Source of the DNA: CALAMD01 sp035301025 | GTDB taxonomy: Bacteria; Bacillota; Bacilli; Bacillales; Amphibacillaceae | Direction of reading: 5' to 3' | DNA: 60,190 nucleotides | Assembly: GCA_035301025.1 (NCBI GenBank) | Contig: DATGUV010000021.1 | Coordinates: forward strand, 1 to 60,190 | Shown: one piece after another, positions 1 to 8,580 of the stretch | Position numbering within the stretch: position 1 is the first letter of the stretch | Layout of the letters: every line of letters begins with the position of its first letter | Position numbers and translations under genes: made by a program | Notes under the pieces: generated by a model | Databases searched by the model: none | Told to the model about the DNA's origin: nothing | Seen by the model: the letters and a program-made list of their open reading frames with translations, nothing else

Positions 1-260
1 CCTTTAATCGTCATGTATCCTTCTCGCAACTCATCTTCCATTCGATATAATGAGTAAGCACTAATCTGATTCAACATAGATTGAACATGTGATCTTTGTA
101 AAACAAACTCTTCAATAAAAATTACAAAATCATCAAATACAAGTTCAATAGATTGGTGAATTCTACAGCGAATCTCCTGCAATCTTGTCCATTGATTACG
201 TATATGTGAATGTAAAATGGTTCGAATACGTACCGGAAAGATCTGTAAAATCTCCTCCAT
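1..260 (-). CDS. spoIIIAA: Stage III sporulation protein AA, N-terminal part (runs off the window)
   Basis: Only the first 86 or so codons are present; the gene continues beyond base 1. The translation begins MEEILQIFPVRIR and ends near LREGYMTIKG, which fits the start of SpoIIIAA, the cytoplasmic AAA-type ATPase of the SpoIIIA-SpoIIQ channel between mother cell and forespore. Position beside efp, as in B. subtilis, supports this. Two in-frame ATGs exist (266 and 260). The second is chosen because GAGGGG lies 7 bases before it, whereas it almost touches the first. The ATPase motifs lie outside the window, so the call rests on the N-terminus and synteny. Confidence 0.8.
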   Translation of the reverse strand, partial: MEEILQIFPVRIRTILHSHIRNQWTRLQEIRCRIHQSIELVFDDFVIFIEEFVLQRSHVQSMLNQISAYSLYRMEDELREGYMTIK

Positions 261-295
261 ATGCATACCCCTCTTGCGCTTCTACTTCTATAGTA

Positions 296-323
296 AATGT
301 ATGTATGAATAATCAATTTATGC
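296..323 (-). promoter_or_regulatory. Probable sigma-E promoter of the spoIIIA operon
   Basis: On the minus strand GCATAAA (317-323) and CATACATT (296-303) are separated by 13 bases. The -10 fits the sigma-E consensus CATACAMT fully; the -35 matches about 5 of 7 positions. Transcription would start about 30 bases before the spoIIIAA ATG. The spoIIIA operon is known to be sigma-E dependent in B. subtilis. Assignment by eye. Confidence 0.55.
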
Positions 324-360
324 TTTAATTTAAAAACAAGTAACAATAGATCATGCAAAT

Positions 361-470
361 AAATGGATGATGACCAAAAATTTCTACTTCACTCCTCTAT
401 GCAATTTCAAGCGACTTAACAGAACTACATGTGAGAGAGGTAGAATAACATACATATGATGACATTCATT
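361..470 (+). repeat. Structured intergenic repeat, copy A
   Basis: A 110-bp member of the repeat family found at six or seven places in this window. Outer arms AATGGATG (362-369) and CATTCATT (463-470) pair. The block ATGACCAAAAA follows the left arm. Inner arms TCTAC (383-387) and GTAGA (440-444) start a longer imperfect stem. The loop contains GCGACTTAACAGAA, matching TTAACGGAA in sister copies. The left arm lacks about four bases relative to other copies. It lies between efp and spoIIIAA, where B. subtilis has yqhV. Confidence 0.75.
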
Positions 471-494
471 ATGTCCTAGTAAATATAATATGAG

Positions 495-532
495 ACAAAA
501 AAATGATCCCTAACGTAATCGCTAGGAATCAT
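495..532 (-). terminator. Rho-independent terminator after efp
   Basis: On the minus strand a 13-bp stem (arms 520-532 and 503-515, two G-T pairs) with a 4-base loop is followed by a run of seven T. It ends the aroQ-papA-efp transcript and separates it from spoIIIAA. Confidence 0.85.
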
Positions 533-563
533 ATGGTTACCAAAAGTATGTGTTTAATTTTTA

Positions 564-1121
564 TTATGCTCTTGAGACGTATTTACCATCTGAAGTACTT
601 ATAATTAATGACTCACCTTGGTTAATAAATAGTGGGACCTGAACAGTAATCCCCGTTTCTAATGTGGCTGACTTTGAACCACCACTTACGGTATCGCCTT
701 TTAATCCTGGTTCAGTTTCAGTCACTTCTAGTTCTACGTATTTCGGTAAGGACACTCCAATGATTTCATCTTCATACGTCATTATAGAAACTTCCATGTT
801 TTCTTTAATAAACTTCAACTCATGTTCAATTTGTTCTGTTGGCAACTCAATTTGTTCATATGTGGAAGTATCCATAAATGCATGCATATTTCCTGAAGCA
901 TATAGATATTGCATTGTTTTATGCTCGATATGTGCTCTTGCTACACGTTCTCCTGCTCGAAACGTTTTTTCTTGAATATTTCCGTTTCTTAAATTTCGTA
1001 ATTTTGAGCGAACGAAGGCAGCACCTTTTCCTGGTTTCACGTGTTGGAACTCTATTACTTGCCAAATACTTCCATTTACTTCTATCGTTAGACCTGTTTT
1101 AAAATCATTTACGGATATCAT
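564..1121 (-). CDS. efp: Translation elongation factor P
   Basis: EF-P binds the ribosome between the P and E sites and rescues stalling at polyproline. The 185-residue length is standard, with an N-terminal KOW-like domain and two OB-fold domains. The modification loop reads HVKPGKGAAFVR with the key lysine at residue 32, the position that carries 5-aminopentanol in B. subtilis. The C-terminus has the family pattern TVSGGSKSATLETGITVQVPLF. It is the last gene of an aroQ-papA-efp group and starts 29 bases after papA, next to PapA, an enzyme active on X-Pro bonds. Confidence 0.97.
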   Translation of the reverse strand: MISVNDFKTGLTIEVNGSIWQVIEFQHVKPGKGAAFVRSKLRNLRNGNIQEKTFRAGERVARAHIEHKTMQYLYASGNMHAFMDTSTYEQIELPTEQIEHELKFIKENMEVSIMTYEDEIIGVSLPKYVELEVTETEPGLKGDTVSGGSKSATLETGITVQVPLFINQGESLIISTSDGKYVSRA

Positions 1122-1150
1122 TGATTTTTTCCTCCCTTAATCCTGCTGGC

Positions 1151-2215
1151 TTATTCAATCGTAATCAATTCTTTTGTAGATGTTGTTAAACGTTCGTTTC
1201 CGTTTTCTGTAATGATTAAATCGTCCTCAATACGACATCCACCTACTGACGGAATGTAAATTCCCGGTTCAACAGTTACAGCCATTCCAGGAGCTAAAAC
1301 AGTCTCACTTGCTGAAGATAATCTCGGTTCTTCATGTACTTCTAAACCAATTCCATGTCCTGTTGAATGACCAAAATACTGCCCATATCCTTTATCAGTA
1401 ATATAGTCGCGTGTAAGAGCATCTGCTTCTTTACCAGTCATTCCTGGACGAATATGTTCAACTCCTCGTTTTTGTGCCTCTAATACAACGTCATATATTT
1501 CACGTAACTCATCCGATATACTACCAATTGCAACTGTACGCGTAATGTCTGATACATATCCATTGTAAAGTGCCCCAAAATCCATTGTTACCAATTCGCC
1601 TTTTTCGATCACTTTATTGGACGCAACCCCATGCGGCAACGCCGATCTGTATCCAGACGCAACGATTATATCAAAACTAGAAGATGTTGCTCCTAAGGAA
1701 CGCATATGCATTTCTAGCTCATTGGCTACATCAATTTCTTTCATGCCAGGACGGATGAATTGTGTAATATGATGATATGTATCGTCAGCAATTTTTGCTG
1801 CATCTTGAATGATTTTTATTTCTTCCGCGTCTTTTGTGACCCTCAATTGTTCCATAAATCCACTAATAGGAACTAATTGTATATTAAATAATCTATGATA
1901 TTGTTGGTATTTTGCAAATGAAACGTAATCTTCTTCAAATGCTAGGCTTTGAATATTTCTTTTTTGAAGTTGCGTATGTACTTCTGTTTCCATGGTCTGT
2001 TTTTGCTCAACAACCGTATACCCTTTTACTTGATCTGAGGCTTGCTCAGTATACCTAAAGTCTGTAATGAAACAAGCGTCATCTTTCGTAATTAACGCGA
2101 GTCCGCTAGAACCAGTAAATCCAGTCATATATCGTAAATTATAAGAACTTGTTACTAATAATGCGTCAATGTCATGGTCCTGTAAATATGTACGTACACG
2201 ATCAATCTTATTCAT
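1151..2215 (-). CDS. papA: Xaa-Pro aminopeptidase, M24B family (YqhT/PapA)
   Basis: A cytoplasmic metallopeptidase that removes N-terminal residues preceding proline. The first 125 or so residues form the creatinase-type N-domain and the rest the pita-bread catalytic domain. All five dinuclear metal ligands are visible: D212 and D223 (MDFGALYNGYVSD), H287 (STGHGIG), E316 (VEPGIY) and E330 (CRIEDD). At 354 residues it has the usual length of short bacterial PapA/PepQ-like enzymes. It lies between aroQ and efp as in B. subtilis. Aminopeptidase versus prolidase specificity cannot be settled from sequence. Confidence 0.93.
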   Translation of the reverse strand: MNKIDRVRTYLQDHDIDALLVTSSYNLRYMTGFTGSSGLALITKDDACFITDFRYTEQASDQVKGYTVVEQKQTMETEVHTQLQKRNIQSLAFEEDYVSFAKYQQYHRLFNIQLVPISGFMEQLRVTKDAEEIKIIQDAAKIADDTYHHITQFIRPGMKEIDVANELEMHMRSLGATSSSFDIIVASGYRSALPHGVASNKVIEKGELVTMDFGALYNGYVSDITRTVAIGSISDELREIYDVVLEAQKRGVEHIRPGMTGKEADALTRDYITDKGYGQYFGHSTGHGIGLEVHEEPRLSSASETVLAPGMAVTVEPGIYIPSVGGCRIEDDLIITENGNERLTTSTKELITIE

Positions 2216-2246
2216 AAGTTATTCTTCCTCCCTTTATTCTCTATCT

Positions 2247-2690
2247 TTAGTGTAAATTATTCAACCTATCATGTAGGGCTTGTACAGCAAGGAGGTATCC
2301 TTGTTTCCCTAATCCAATAATTTGACCAATGCATGCAGGAGCAGTATAAGAAATATGTCTAAAAGATTCCCTTTTATGAACATTCGATAAATGAACTTCA
2401 ACTACCGGTGTATCAATCGCTTGGATAGCATCATGTAGTGCCACACTCGTATGGGTATATGCCGCTGGGTTAAAAACAACCCCATTATACGTTTGATGGG
2501 CTTGATGAATATAATCAATCAAGTCCCCTTCATGGTTTGATTGGTAACAATCAACTTGAAGATTGAGGGAAGCTCCAAACTCTTGCACTTCCTTCTCGAT
2601 TTGTTCCAAAGTATCCATTCCGTAAATGTCCTGTTCTCTTGTTCCAAGCATGTTGATATTTGGTCCATTTAGCAACAGTATCTTTTTCAT
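2247..2690 (-). CDS. aroQ: Type II 3-dehydroquinate dehydratase
   Basis: Converts 3-dehydroquinate to 3-dehydroshikimate in the shikimate pathway. The 147-residue protein starts KKILLLNGPNINMLG and continues TREQDIYG, placing the flexible-loop arginine at 18 and the catalytic tyrosine at 23. The substrate-binding pattern EVHLSNVHKRESFRH is present near residues 98-112. Type II enzymes form dodecamers. It heads the aroQ-papA-efp group; the shikimate kinase aroK is also in this window at 16464. Confidence 0.96.
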   Translation of the reverse strand: MKKILLLNGPNINMLGTREQDIYGMDTLEQIEKEVQEFGASLNLQVDCYQSNHEGDLIDYIHQAHQTYNGVVFNPAAYTHTSVALHDAIQAIDTPVVEVHLSNVHKRESFRHISYTAPACIGQIIGLGKQGYLLAVQALHDRLNNLH

Positions 2691-2759
2691 CTATTACACT
2701 CTCCTAAACACTGATTCAATGTATTACCAGTTTACCACAAAAATCAACATTTGGATAAC

Positions 2760-3275
2760 TTACCCTTGCTTGTTTAACACTTGTATTTCTTTTCTATGGC
2801 ATAGAGATTCTGTGTAATCAAAGGAGATTGAATAGCCAATACTTATTCCAAATAATATATGCATATTAAAAATAGTGAAGGTTGATGCGGCAGAATGGAA
2901 AAAAAGTGACTCTCCGATAAATAGTGGGTGAATGATAAAAAGATGCATCAAAGCAATAAACGCACCATAGGCTATCCCCATCCAAATAGATCGTACCTTT
3001 TTTGCAAGTACATAATACACTAAAGCTAAACAGATGGATATTAGTACCATTACAAAAGCTGTAACAAAGATTTGCGCCCATCTGGGGATATCAAATACCA
3101 TATTGATACTATCTTTAATATAATAGTGTGCTGGATAAGAAGTGAATTTAAAAAAAGATACAATCGACCAGAAGAAATAAAAAGCAACTCCCATTGAAGC
3201 ACCTGTTCCAATCGTTCTCGCTAAAACAGCTTGTTTTGAATATTTTGCTTGTTCGTTCGTTAGATCCTGACTCAT
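2760..3275 (-). CDS. yqhR: Conserved membrane protein YqhR
   Basis: A 171-residue protein with about four hydrophobic segments (roughly 22-45, 70-95, 100-122 and 130-155) and a short soluble N-terminus (MSQDLTNEQAKYSKQ). The family is conserved in Bacillaceae at this position upstream of aroQ; its function is unknown. The ATG at 3275 is chosen: AGAGGTG lies just before it, and the longer frame would start with the GTG inside that ribosome binding site. Confidence 0.8.
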   Translation of the reverse strand: MSQDLTNEQAKYSKQAVLARTIGTGASMGVAFYFFWSIVSFFKFTSYPAHYYIKDSINMVFDIPRWAQIFVTAFVMVLISICLALVYYVLAKKVRSIWMGIAYGAFIALMHLFIIHPLFIGESLFFHSAASTFTIFNMHILFGISIGYSISFDYTESLCHRKEIQVLNKQG

Positions 3276-3300
3276 AAATAGCACCTCTAGTATGTGGTTT

Positions 3301-3374
3301 AATGAATTTCATAATACGTATTTTATGCTAGTTCAATACTACATGTAGAGATTCTGATCATTAAGAAATTCATT
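3301..3374 (-). repeat. Structured intergenic repeat, copy B (internally deleted, inverted)
   Basis: Read on the minus strand this matches both ends of the repeat family: it begins AATGAATTTCTTAATGATC and ends GCATAAAATACGTATTATG plus AAATTCATT. The 5' arm of the inner stem and most of the loop (about 40 bp) are missing, leaving 74 bp. The outer 15-bp inverted repeat is kept. It lies in the divergent yqhR-yqhP gap (3276-3623) and is the only copy in this orientation. The rest of that gap (3375-3610) shows no recognisable gene or strong motif. Confidence 0.75.
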
Positions 3375-3623
3375 CAGTTACGTATATTATGCATAAGGAT
3401 CTACTTCATATACATAGCTCCTTAGGTTCATTGAAATACCAATACGTAGATTCCACACATTAAAAACATATAAGATACGTATTCCATGAAGAACGTCACT
3501 AGAAGCAAACGGAAATTTGTAGTACGATAATAGTATAGAGAAATGGATAATTGTTACTCAATTGGTAATACTATGGATACAATATAACTTGGGCGACTAT
3601 ACTATAGAATAGAAGGTGACGAT

Positions 3624-3986
3624 GTGCGCAAACTACCATTTATATTTCTTTGTGTAATTCTTGCTCTCGCTGTTTTTGGCTTTATGATTTCCTTAGCAAC
3701 AGAACCTTTGCAACTATTATTATCAACTGGAAAAATGTTGCTTGTTGCTGCAGTGTTTTTTGCCATTGTATACTTTCTGTTTTTCAGGCACAGACAACAC
3801 AACAATACTTCTAAAAAGTATAAACAAGCTGTCAAACAGTCCCAAAAGAAATATGGAAATGTACAGGATAAACAAGCTTTTAAACGTGCTACACATGCTT
3901 CTAAAAAGAAATCTAAGCGAAATGCTAGTCATTTACGTGTCATTGAAGGAAATAAATCAAAAAAAGATGATCATGCTTCGTTTTAG
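3624..3986 (+). CDS. yqhP: YqhP-like small membrane protein (SA1362 family)
   Basis: A 120-residue protein with two N-terminal membrane segments (about 5-24 and 33-53), then a strongly basic cytoplasmic tail rich in Lys, Gln and His. The GTG at 3624 follows AGAAGGTG with good spacing. Topology and position beside the patatin-like gene match B. subtilis YqhP. Function is unknown. It is the only rightward gene among leftward neighbours here and converges on yqhO with a 15-base gap. Confidence 0.65.
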   Translation: MRKLPFIFLCVILALAVFGFMISLATEPLQLLLSTGKMLLVAAVFFAIVYFLFFRHRQHNNTSKKYKQAVKQSQKKYGNVQDKQAFKRATHASKKKSKRNASHLRVIEGNKSKKDDHASF

Positions 3987-4001
3987 ACAATTCTTATAAT
4001 G

Positions 4002-4889
4002 TTAAGGCCAATGCGTTAAAAATGCATTGGTTTTTTTATAACCTTTTTGTATAAGGTTTTGCTTTTCTTGATCTGTCAATGAAAAATTTAATGTATCTAC
4101 ATGTGATGTAGGTATAAAGATAATATGATGTTGTTTAGATTTTGATATATAGCGGTTATCATGGGCTACAATCATCGTCGAAAATAATGCTTGCAACATA
4201 TCTAATGCATTTGTAATTTTTCGTGGCTTTGTATGTACATGTTCGCTTGTCAATTTCACACCAATAATTGGTCTTTTACGTTTGTTCCTATCAGCATCAA
4301 ATATCCACAACGGAAAATTACTTAATAGTCCCCCATCAACGATTAAACTTTTATTTCCTTGAATATCTCTCATTTGTTTAGGCATAAAAAAGTAAGGATA
4401 CCCTGCACTCATGCGAATGGCTCGTGCAATTGGAAATGTTTTCGGGCAAACACCATATACTTCTTCTAAATCATCTGGGAGCACAATAAGCTTGCTTTTA
4501 GATATGTCGCTCACTACAATTTTGTAAGCATCCTTTCTTATATCAGAAAAAGTATACACATTTTTGGCAGCCAACTTCTCATACAACCATTTCTCAAATC
4601 GGTTTCCATAGTACAATCCTAGTTGTTTATATAAGAAAAACCATTTCGTAAAAGGAAATACTTGCACAAATTTAGGAGCATCAAGAAATGATTGAACATT
4701 CAATTCCTCTAGCAACGTACGAATTTCTACCCGCGTGTATCCTGCAGCAATAAAGCCAGCAATAATAGCTCCGGCAGACGTACCAGCTACTCGTTCCAGT
4801 TGATAGCCATGTTCTTCTAAGCTATCAAGAACTCCAATATATGCATATGCTTTCAATCCACCACCGGCAAACACCCCGTCAATTTTCAT
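4002..4889 (-). CDS. yqhO: Patatin-like phospholipase family protein YqhO
   Basis: A predicted cytoplasmic serine acyl hydrolase of the patatin/RssA type. The oxyanion-hole glycines are in FAGGGLKAY near residue 10, the nucleophile elbow is GTSAG near residues 38-42, and the catalytic aspartate is in VDGGLLSNFP. All parts of the Ser-Asp dyad are present, so activity is expected; the substrate is unknown. Two ATGs lie six bases apart (4895 and 4889); the second has AAGGGG at proper spacing. Confidence 0.85.
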   Translation of the reverse strand: MKIDGVFAGGGLKAYAYIGVLDSLEEHGYQLERVAGTSAGAIIAGFIAAGYTRVEIRTLLEELNVQSFLDAPKFVQVFPFTKWFFLYKQLGLYYGNRFEKWLYEKLAAKNVYTFSDIRKDAYKIVVSDISKSKLIVLPDDLEEVYGVCPKTFPIARAIRMSAGYPYFFMPKQMRDIQGNKSLIVDGGLLSNFPLWIFDADRNKRKRPIIGVKLTSEHVHTKPRKITNALDMLQALFSTMIVAHDNRYISKSKQHHIIFIPTSHVDTLNFSLTDQEKQNLIQKGYKKTNAFLTHWP

Positions 4890-5076
4890 ATTCATCCCCT
4901 TTTTTCATTCTCCATTCATAATTACTTTTAAGAATATGCATTACTAGTCGGTAGTTGTGTAGTTGGACAATAGTTGTAAGTTTGTGAATGTTCGATGAGT
5001 AGCAATTGTAAACGTATCTTATCTTATTCACTCATCCATTGTAGTAGAACGTGGGACAAAGGAGTTTAGAGACATT

Positions 5077-5112
5077 AAAAAATACACTTTCATAAGTTCC
5101 CTCATGAAAGTG
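5077..5112 (-). terminator. Terminator after mntR
   Basis: On the minus strand CACTTTCAT and ATGAAAGTG (arms 5104-5112 and 5085-5093) form a 9-bp stem followed by TATTTTTTA. The remaining spacer up to the yqhO start (4890-5076) shows nothing further. Confidence 0.8.
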
Positions 5113-5167
5113 CACGTGTGCTTGCGTATTGATCGTGTATCGAGATTTCTATACAATATCATTTCTT

Positions 5168-5635
5168 TTAGTCCTGACGATGATTGTGATGTTCCTTCCC
5201 ATCTTCTTCAGCAGCTTTTTCCTCATTTTCCTTTTGGATGTCTCTTAAACGATTCACGCGTGACGGATCTTCGGTAAAATATTGTACTAACTCGCTAATT
5301 CGATCAATGGATGTCCAGCTTAAATGATGTTCAATACCTTCTACATCATCATAAATTTTATCAGCATCAACGCCAATTATTTCTAGAAAGTCTTCAAGTA
5401 AGTCATGTCTAAATACTAATTTTTTACCAATCTTATGTCCACGTTCTGTTAAAATTAATCCACGATATTTTTCATAGATGAGAAATCCATCTTTATCAAG
5501 TTTCTGGACCATTTTTGTAACAGATGACGGATGGACATCTAATCCTTCAGCAATATCGGAAACACGTGCATATCCTTTAAAATGAATTAAATTATATATT
5601 TGTTCTATGTAATCTTCCATCGTAGGTGTTGGCAC
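5168..5635 (-). CDS. mntR: Manganese-responsive transcription regulator MntR
   Basis: A DtxR-family repressor that binds Mn(II) and shuts off manganese uptake genes. The 155-residue form begins at GTG (5635), preceded by AGGAGGG; an upstream in-frame start would add 14 residues that family members lack. The winged helix covers about 20-70 (HPSSVTKMVQKLDKDGFLIYEKYRG). Metal ligands visible are D8, E11, the His after RLVxRH-type sequence (here FRHDLLEDF) and GIEHHLSW. The C-terminal tail is His/Glu rich. B. subtilis has lipM next to mntR; here nrdJ follows instead. Confidence 0.96.
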   Translation of the reverse strand: MPTPTMEDYIEQIYNLIHFKGYARVSDIAEGLDVHPSSVTKMVQKLDKDGFLIYEKYRGLILTERGHKIGKKLVFRHDLLEDFLEIIGVDADKIYDDVEGIEHHLSWTSIDRISELVQYFTEDPSRVNRLRDIQKENEEKAAEEDGKEHHNHRQD

Positions 5636-5830
5636 AGAAATCCCTCCTAAAAAGATTTGGTTACTTTTTAGCAACATTGTTTCTCCTTCGAATCATACAT
5701 GATTTCTGTACTCTTTACAAGGGAATCCAAAACGATCCTCATTCATGCAATAATGATGGTCTAATGCAAAAAATAATTAACTCTTAAGGTATTAGCTAAT
5801 ACCTGCGAATTCTACACAACAATTGTCATA

Positions 5831-5870
5831 AAAAAGTAACGAATCCAACGTATTGGATTCGTTACTTTTT
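5831..5870 (-). terminator. Bidirectional terminator after nrdJ
   Basis: A perfect 16-bp stem (5831-5846 with 5855-5870) with an 8-base loop, flanked by A and T runs. It ends five bases before the nrdJ stop codon side and serves the minus strand; mntR starts beyond it. Confidence 0.9.
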
Positions 5871-5875
5871 ATGTT

Positions 5876-8437
5876 TTATAATCCACACTTTAATTGAGCG
5901 CCACAACTAGTACATGTATTACATCCACCAATATCTGCTACATGTCCTTTTCTACATACTGGACATCGATCTCCAATTTCAGAACCTATAGTTACATTCG
6001 TTTTATCTAATTCATGAATCGTGTCCATTAAAACTACGCGAGGTTTTTCATGGATCAATTCTTCTGCTTTTTCTTCCTCAAGAGAAGCTTCATCAGACTT
6101 CAATGTCAGTACTTGTGAATCTCTACTTCCATCCACATATACCGTACCACCTTTTGCCCCTCCGTCATATAAACGCTTGTACACATTTTCAACCTGTTCA
6201 ACAGAGTATCCACGTGGTGCGTTCACAGTTTTAGAAATAGAGCTATCTACCCAACGTTGGATGACACATTGTGTATCCGCATGAGCTTCTGGTGTTAAGT
6301 CCATAGCTGAAATAAACCAATGCGGGAGTTCTGTATCTTTTTGTTCTGGGTGTTCTTCTAAATATTCTTCTACAATACGTGCATTCACTTCAATAAACTT
6401 ACCAAGACGACCACTTCTAAAGTACGAAAATGAGAAGTAAGGTTCCAATCCTGTTGATACTCCAACCATTGTTCCTGTGGATCCAGTAGGTGCAACTGTT
6501 AATAAGTGAGAGTTTCGAATTCCATGTTTAAGGACTCCTTCACGAATATCTTCAGGCATTTGCTTCATATATCCAGAATTCACGAATGATTCTCTTAATG
6601 ATTTTGTTTCCTCATCTGTTTTACCAATTAGAAATGGAAAGCTTCCTTTTTCTTTTGCTAATTGAATAGAAGTACGATATGCAGTTGTAGCGATTATTTC
6701 AAAGATTTGATCTACTAGCTCATTTCCTTCTGCTGATCCATATTCCGTCTCACAGTATATTAGTAAGTCATGAAGCCCCATCACGCCTAAACCAATACGG
6801 CGCTCTCCAAGTGCTTGGGTTTTGTTATCTTCTAGAAAATATGGTGTTGCATCAATCACGTTATCTTGCATCCGAACACCGATTTCTACTGTGTTTTCTA
6901 GTTTTTCAAAGTTTACTGATTTTGTGTCTTTATGAGCCATTTCTGCCAAGTTAACAGCTGCTAAGTTACAAACAGAGTAGGGTGCTAATGGTTGTTCACC
7001 ACACGGGTTTGTCGCAACTACTTTTTGTCCATACGCTTTAGCATTTGTCATATCATTTGCATTATCGATAAAGAAAATGCCAGGTTCTGCAGCATATGTT
7101 GCACATACGTTAATGAGATCCCATAAATCTTTTGCCCGAATTGAGCGGTATGTGCGAACAGCATAACCCATCTTTTCCCATTCACGTACGTCACCAATTT
7201 CATGCCACTTTTCATTATACTCTTTCATTTCTTGTTCAGTATATTGTTCCACATCAGGGAAACGTAAGTCATATGTCGTATCTTCTTCTACAGCTTTCAT
7301 AAATTCCTTTGTTAAACAAACAGAAATATTTGCTCCTGTTAAAAAATCAGACTGATGAACATCATAAGTTCCGCCTTCTAACAATTTAGTTTCTGCCTCT
7401 TTGATTGCTGCTTCCGTAAAGCCTCCAGTTCCTGGCATTGTACGGTAGTTTAGAATTCCTTGATACAAATCTTTTTCTGTTTCTGTGAGTGGAGTGAATT
7501 TTAATTTTTCTTGAGCCACTGTTTTTATTTGATCATCCGTTGTATTCTCAATTAAATAACGAAGAATTCTCGGGTTTTGCATTTTAGAAATAATAAATTC
7601 AACAATATCCGGGTGAGAATCCACAAGCATAATCATTTGTGCTCCGCGTCTACTTCCACCTTGTTCAACTAGATGAGTGAGTTTGGCAATATCATCTAGC
7701 CAAGAAACTGAGCCAGAAGATTTTCCATTTACTCCGCGAGCAAGAGCGTTTCTCGGACGTAATGTTGAACCATTTGTACCAACGCCCCCACCTCTACTCA
7801 TAATTTCCATTACTTGTTTTCGGTGATCAGAAATTCCTTCACGTGAATCTTTAATATAAGGCATTACATAACAATTAAAATAAGTAACATCTGTTTGTGC
7901 GCCTGCACCATATAAAACTCTTCCGGCAGGGATAAAATTCATGTGAGACAATTCTTGATTAAATTTCTCAAACCAACCTGCTTGTTTTTCTGGAGTGTCT
8001 TCTACAGAGGAAAGCCCAGTTGCATTTCGTTTTGCAATTTGTTCATAGTACACTTCTAAAGGTTTATCAATGACATCGATTGACCTGCGAACAATTCCAG
8101 TTTTTGCTTCATCTTCATTGTCAATGACAGAAACAAATTCAGGTTCAATTTGAATTTCTGCCTCTTGCTTGTCCCAATCAATTGCAGTTATAAAACCCGT
8201 TCCTCTTGCTGGAAAGTTCGGATCAGCTTTTACAGTTAACACAACAAAGTCTCCTACTTTTAGTGTTTTTTTCTCCGTATCTTTAAATGCATATCGATCA
8301 AGCATTACAAGACGTGATACCCCACTATGTGTCGTTTTCATATCCCCAGTTATTGGATGTACTTGTGTAAACTTTGCAATATCATCGTTTAGTGATGAAA
8401 CATTCACTTTCATATTCATTATCGTTTCAGTTGACAT
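5876..8437 (-). CDS. nrdJ: Adenosylcobalamin-dependent (class II) ribonucleotide reductase
   Basis: Reduces ribonucleotides to deoxyribonucleotides using a B12-generated thiyl radical, so it needs neither oxygen nor a small subunit. The 853-residue protein has the family hallmarks: FNCYVMPYI near 190, the catalytic segment NPCGEQPLAPYSVCNLA near 475, the PTGSTGTMVG loop near 650, and a cysteine-rich tail (CPVCRKGHVADIGGCNTC, then CGAQLKCGL) for re-reduction and metal binding. It is a single gene without NrdI or NrdF neighbours. It sits between mntR and yqhL, where B. subtilis has lipM, suggesting replacement or insertion. No cobalamin riboswitch is seen upstream. Confidence 0.95.
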   Translation of the reverse strand: MSTETIMNMKVNVSSLNDDIAKFTQVHPITGDMKTTHSGVSRLVMLDRYAFKDTEKKTLKVGDFVVLTVKADPNFPARGTGFITAIDWDKQEAEIQIEPEFVSVIDNEDEAKTGIVRRSIDVIDKPLEVYYEQIAKRNATGLSSVEDTPEKQAGWFEKFNQELSHMNFIPAGRVLYGAGAQTDVTYFNCYVMPYIKDSREGISDHRKQVMEIMSRGGGVGTNGSTLRPRNALARGVNGKSSGSVSWLDDIAKLTHLVEQGGSRRGAQMIMLVDSHPDIVEFIISKMQNPRILRYLIENTTDDQIKTVAQEKLKFTPLTETEKDLYQGILNYRTMPGTGGFTEAAIKEAETKLLEGGTYDVHQSDFLTGANISVCLTKEFMKAVEEDTTYDLRFPDVEQYTEQEMKEYNEKWHEIGDVREWEKMGYAVRTYRSIRAKDLWDLINVCATYAAEPGIFFIDNANDMTNAKAYGQKVVATNPCGEQPLAPYSVCNLAAVNLAEMAHKDTKSVNFEKLENTVEIGVRMQDNVIDATPYFLEDNKTQALGERRIGLGVMGLHDLLIYCETEYGSAEGNELVDQIFEIIATTAYRTSIQLAKEKGSFPFLIGKTDEETKSLRESFVNSGYMKQMPEDIREGVLKHGIRNSHLLTVAPTGSTGTMVGVSTGLEPYFSFSYFRSGRLGKFIEVNARIVEEYLEEHPEQKDTELPHWFISAMDLTPEAHADTQCVIQRWVDSSISKTVNAPRGYSVEQVENVYKRLYDGGAKGGTVYVDGSRDSQVLTLKSDEASLEEEKAEELIHEKPRVVLMDTIHELDKTNVTIGSEIGDRCPVCRKGHVADIGGCNTCTSCGAQLKCGL

Positions 8438-8513
8438 TCCCCATACACTCCTTCAAAAAACTATTATGTATATTCACTTTAATACAACATCTTGTATTAA
8501 AAATGCTCATTTA

Positions 8514-8558
8514 ACACTATATCTAGTACTATAACCAATAGCACACGATATTGTCAAT
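8514..8558 (-). promoter_or_regulatory. nrdJ promoter with two probable NrdR boxes
   Basis: On the minus strand TTGACA (8552-8557), an 18-base spacer and TATAGT (8528-8533) form a sigma-A promoter. ACACTATATCTAGTAC (8514-8529) closely fits the NrdR box ACACWATATATWGTGT and overlaps the -10. A weaker half-matching site, ACACGATATTGTC (8543-8555), overlaps the -35. Tandem boxes over a promoter are the classic NrdR layout. A further 9-bp hairpin (8479-8500) lies in the leader. Confidence 0.65.
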
Positions 8559-8580
8559 AGGTATTTGGACAATAAAATAA

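Noticed and set aside
122..358. A 78-codon open frame on the minus strand
   Set aside because: It overlaps the spoIIIAA start in another frame. The SpoIIIAA frame has a ribosome binding site and family-like residues; this one has neither.
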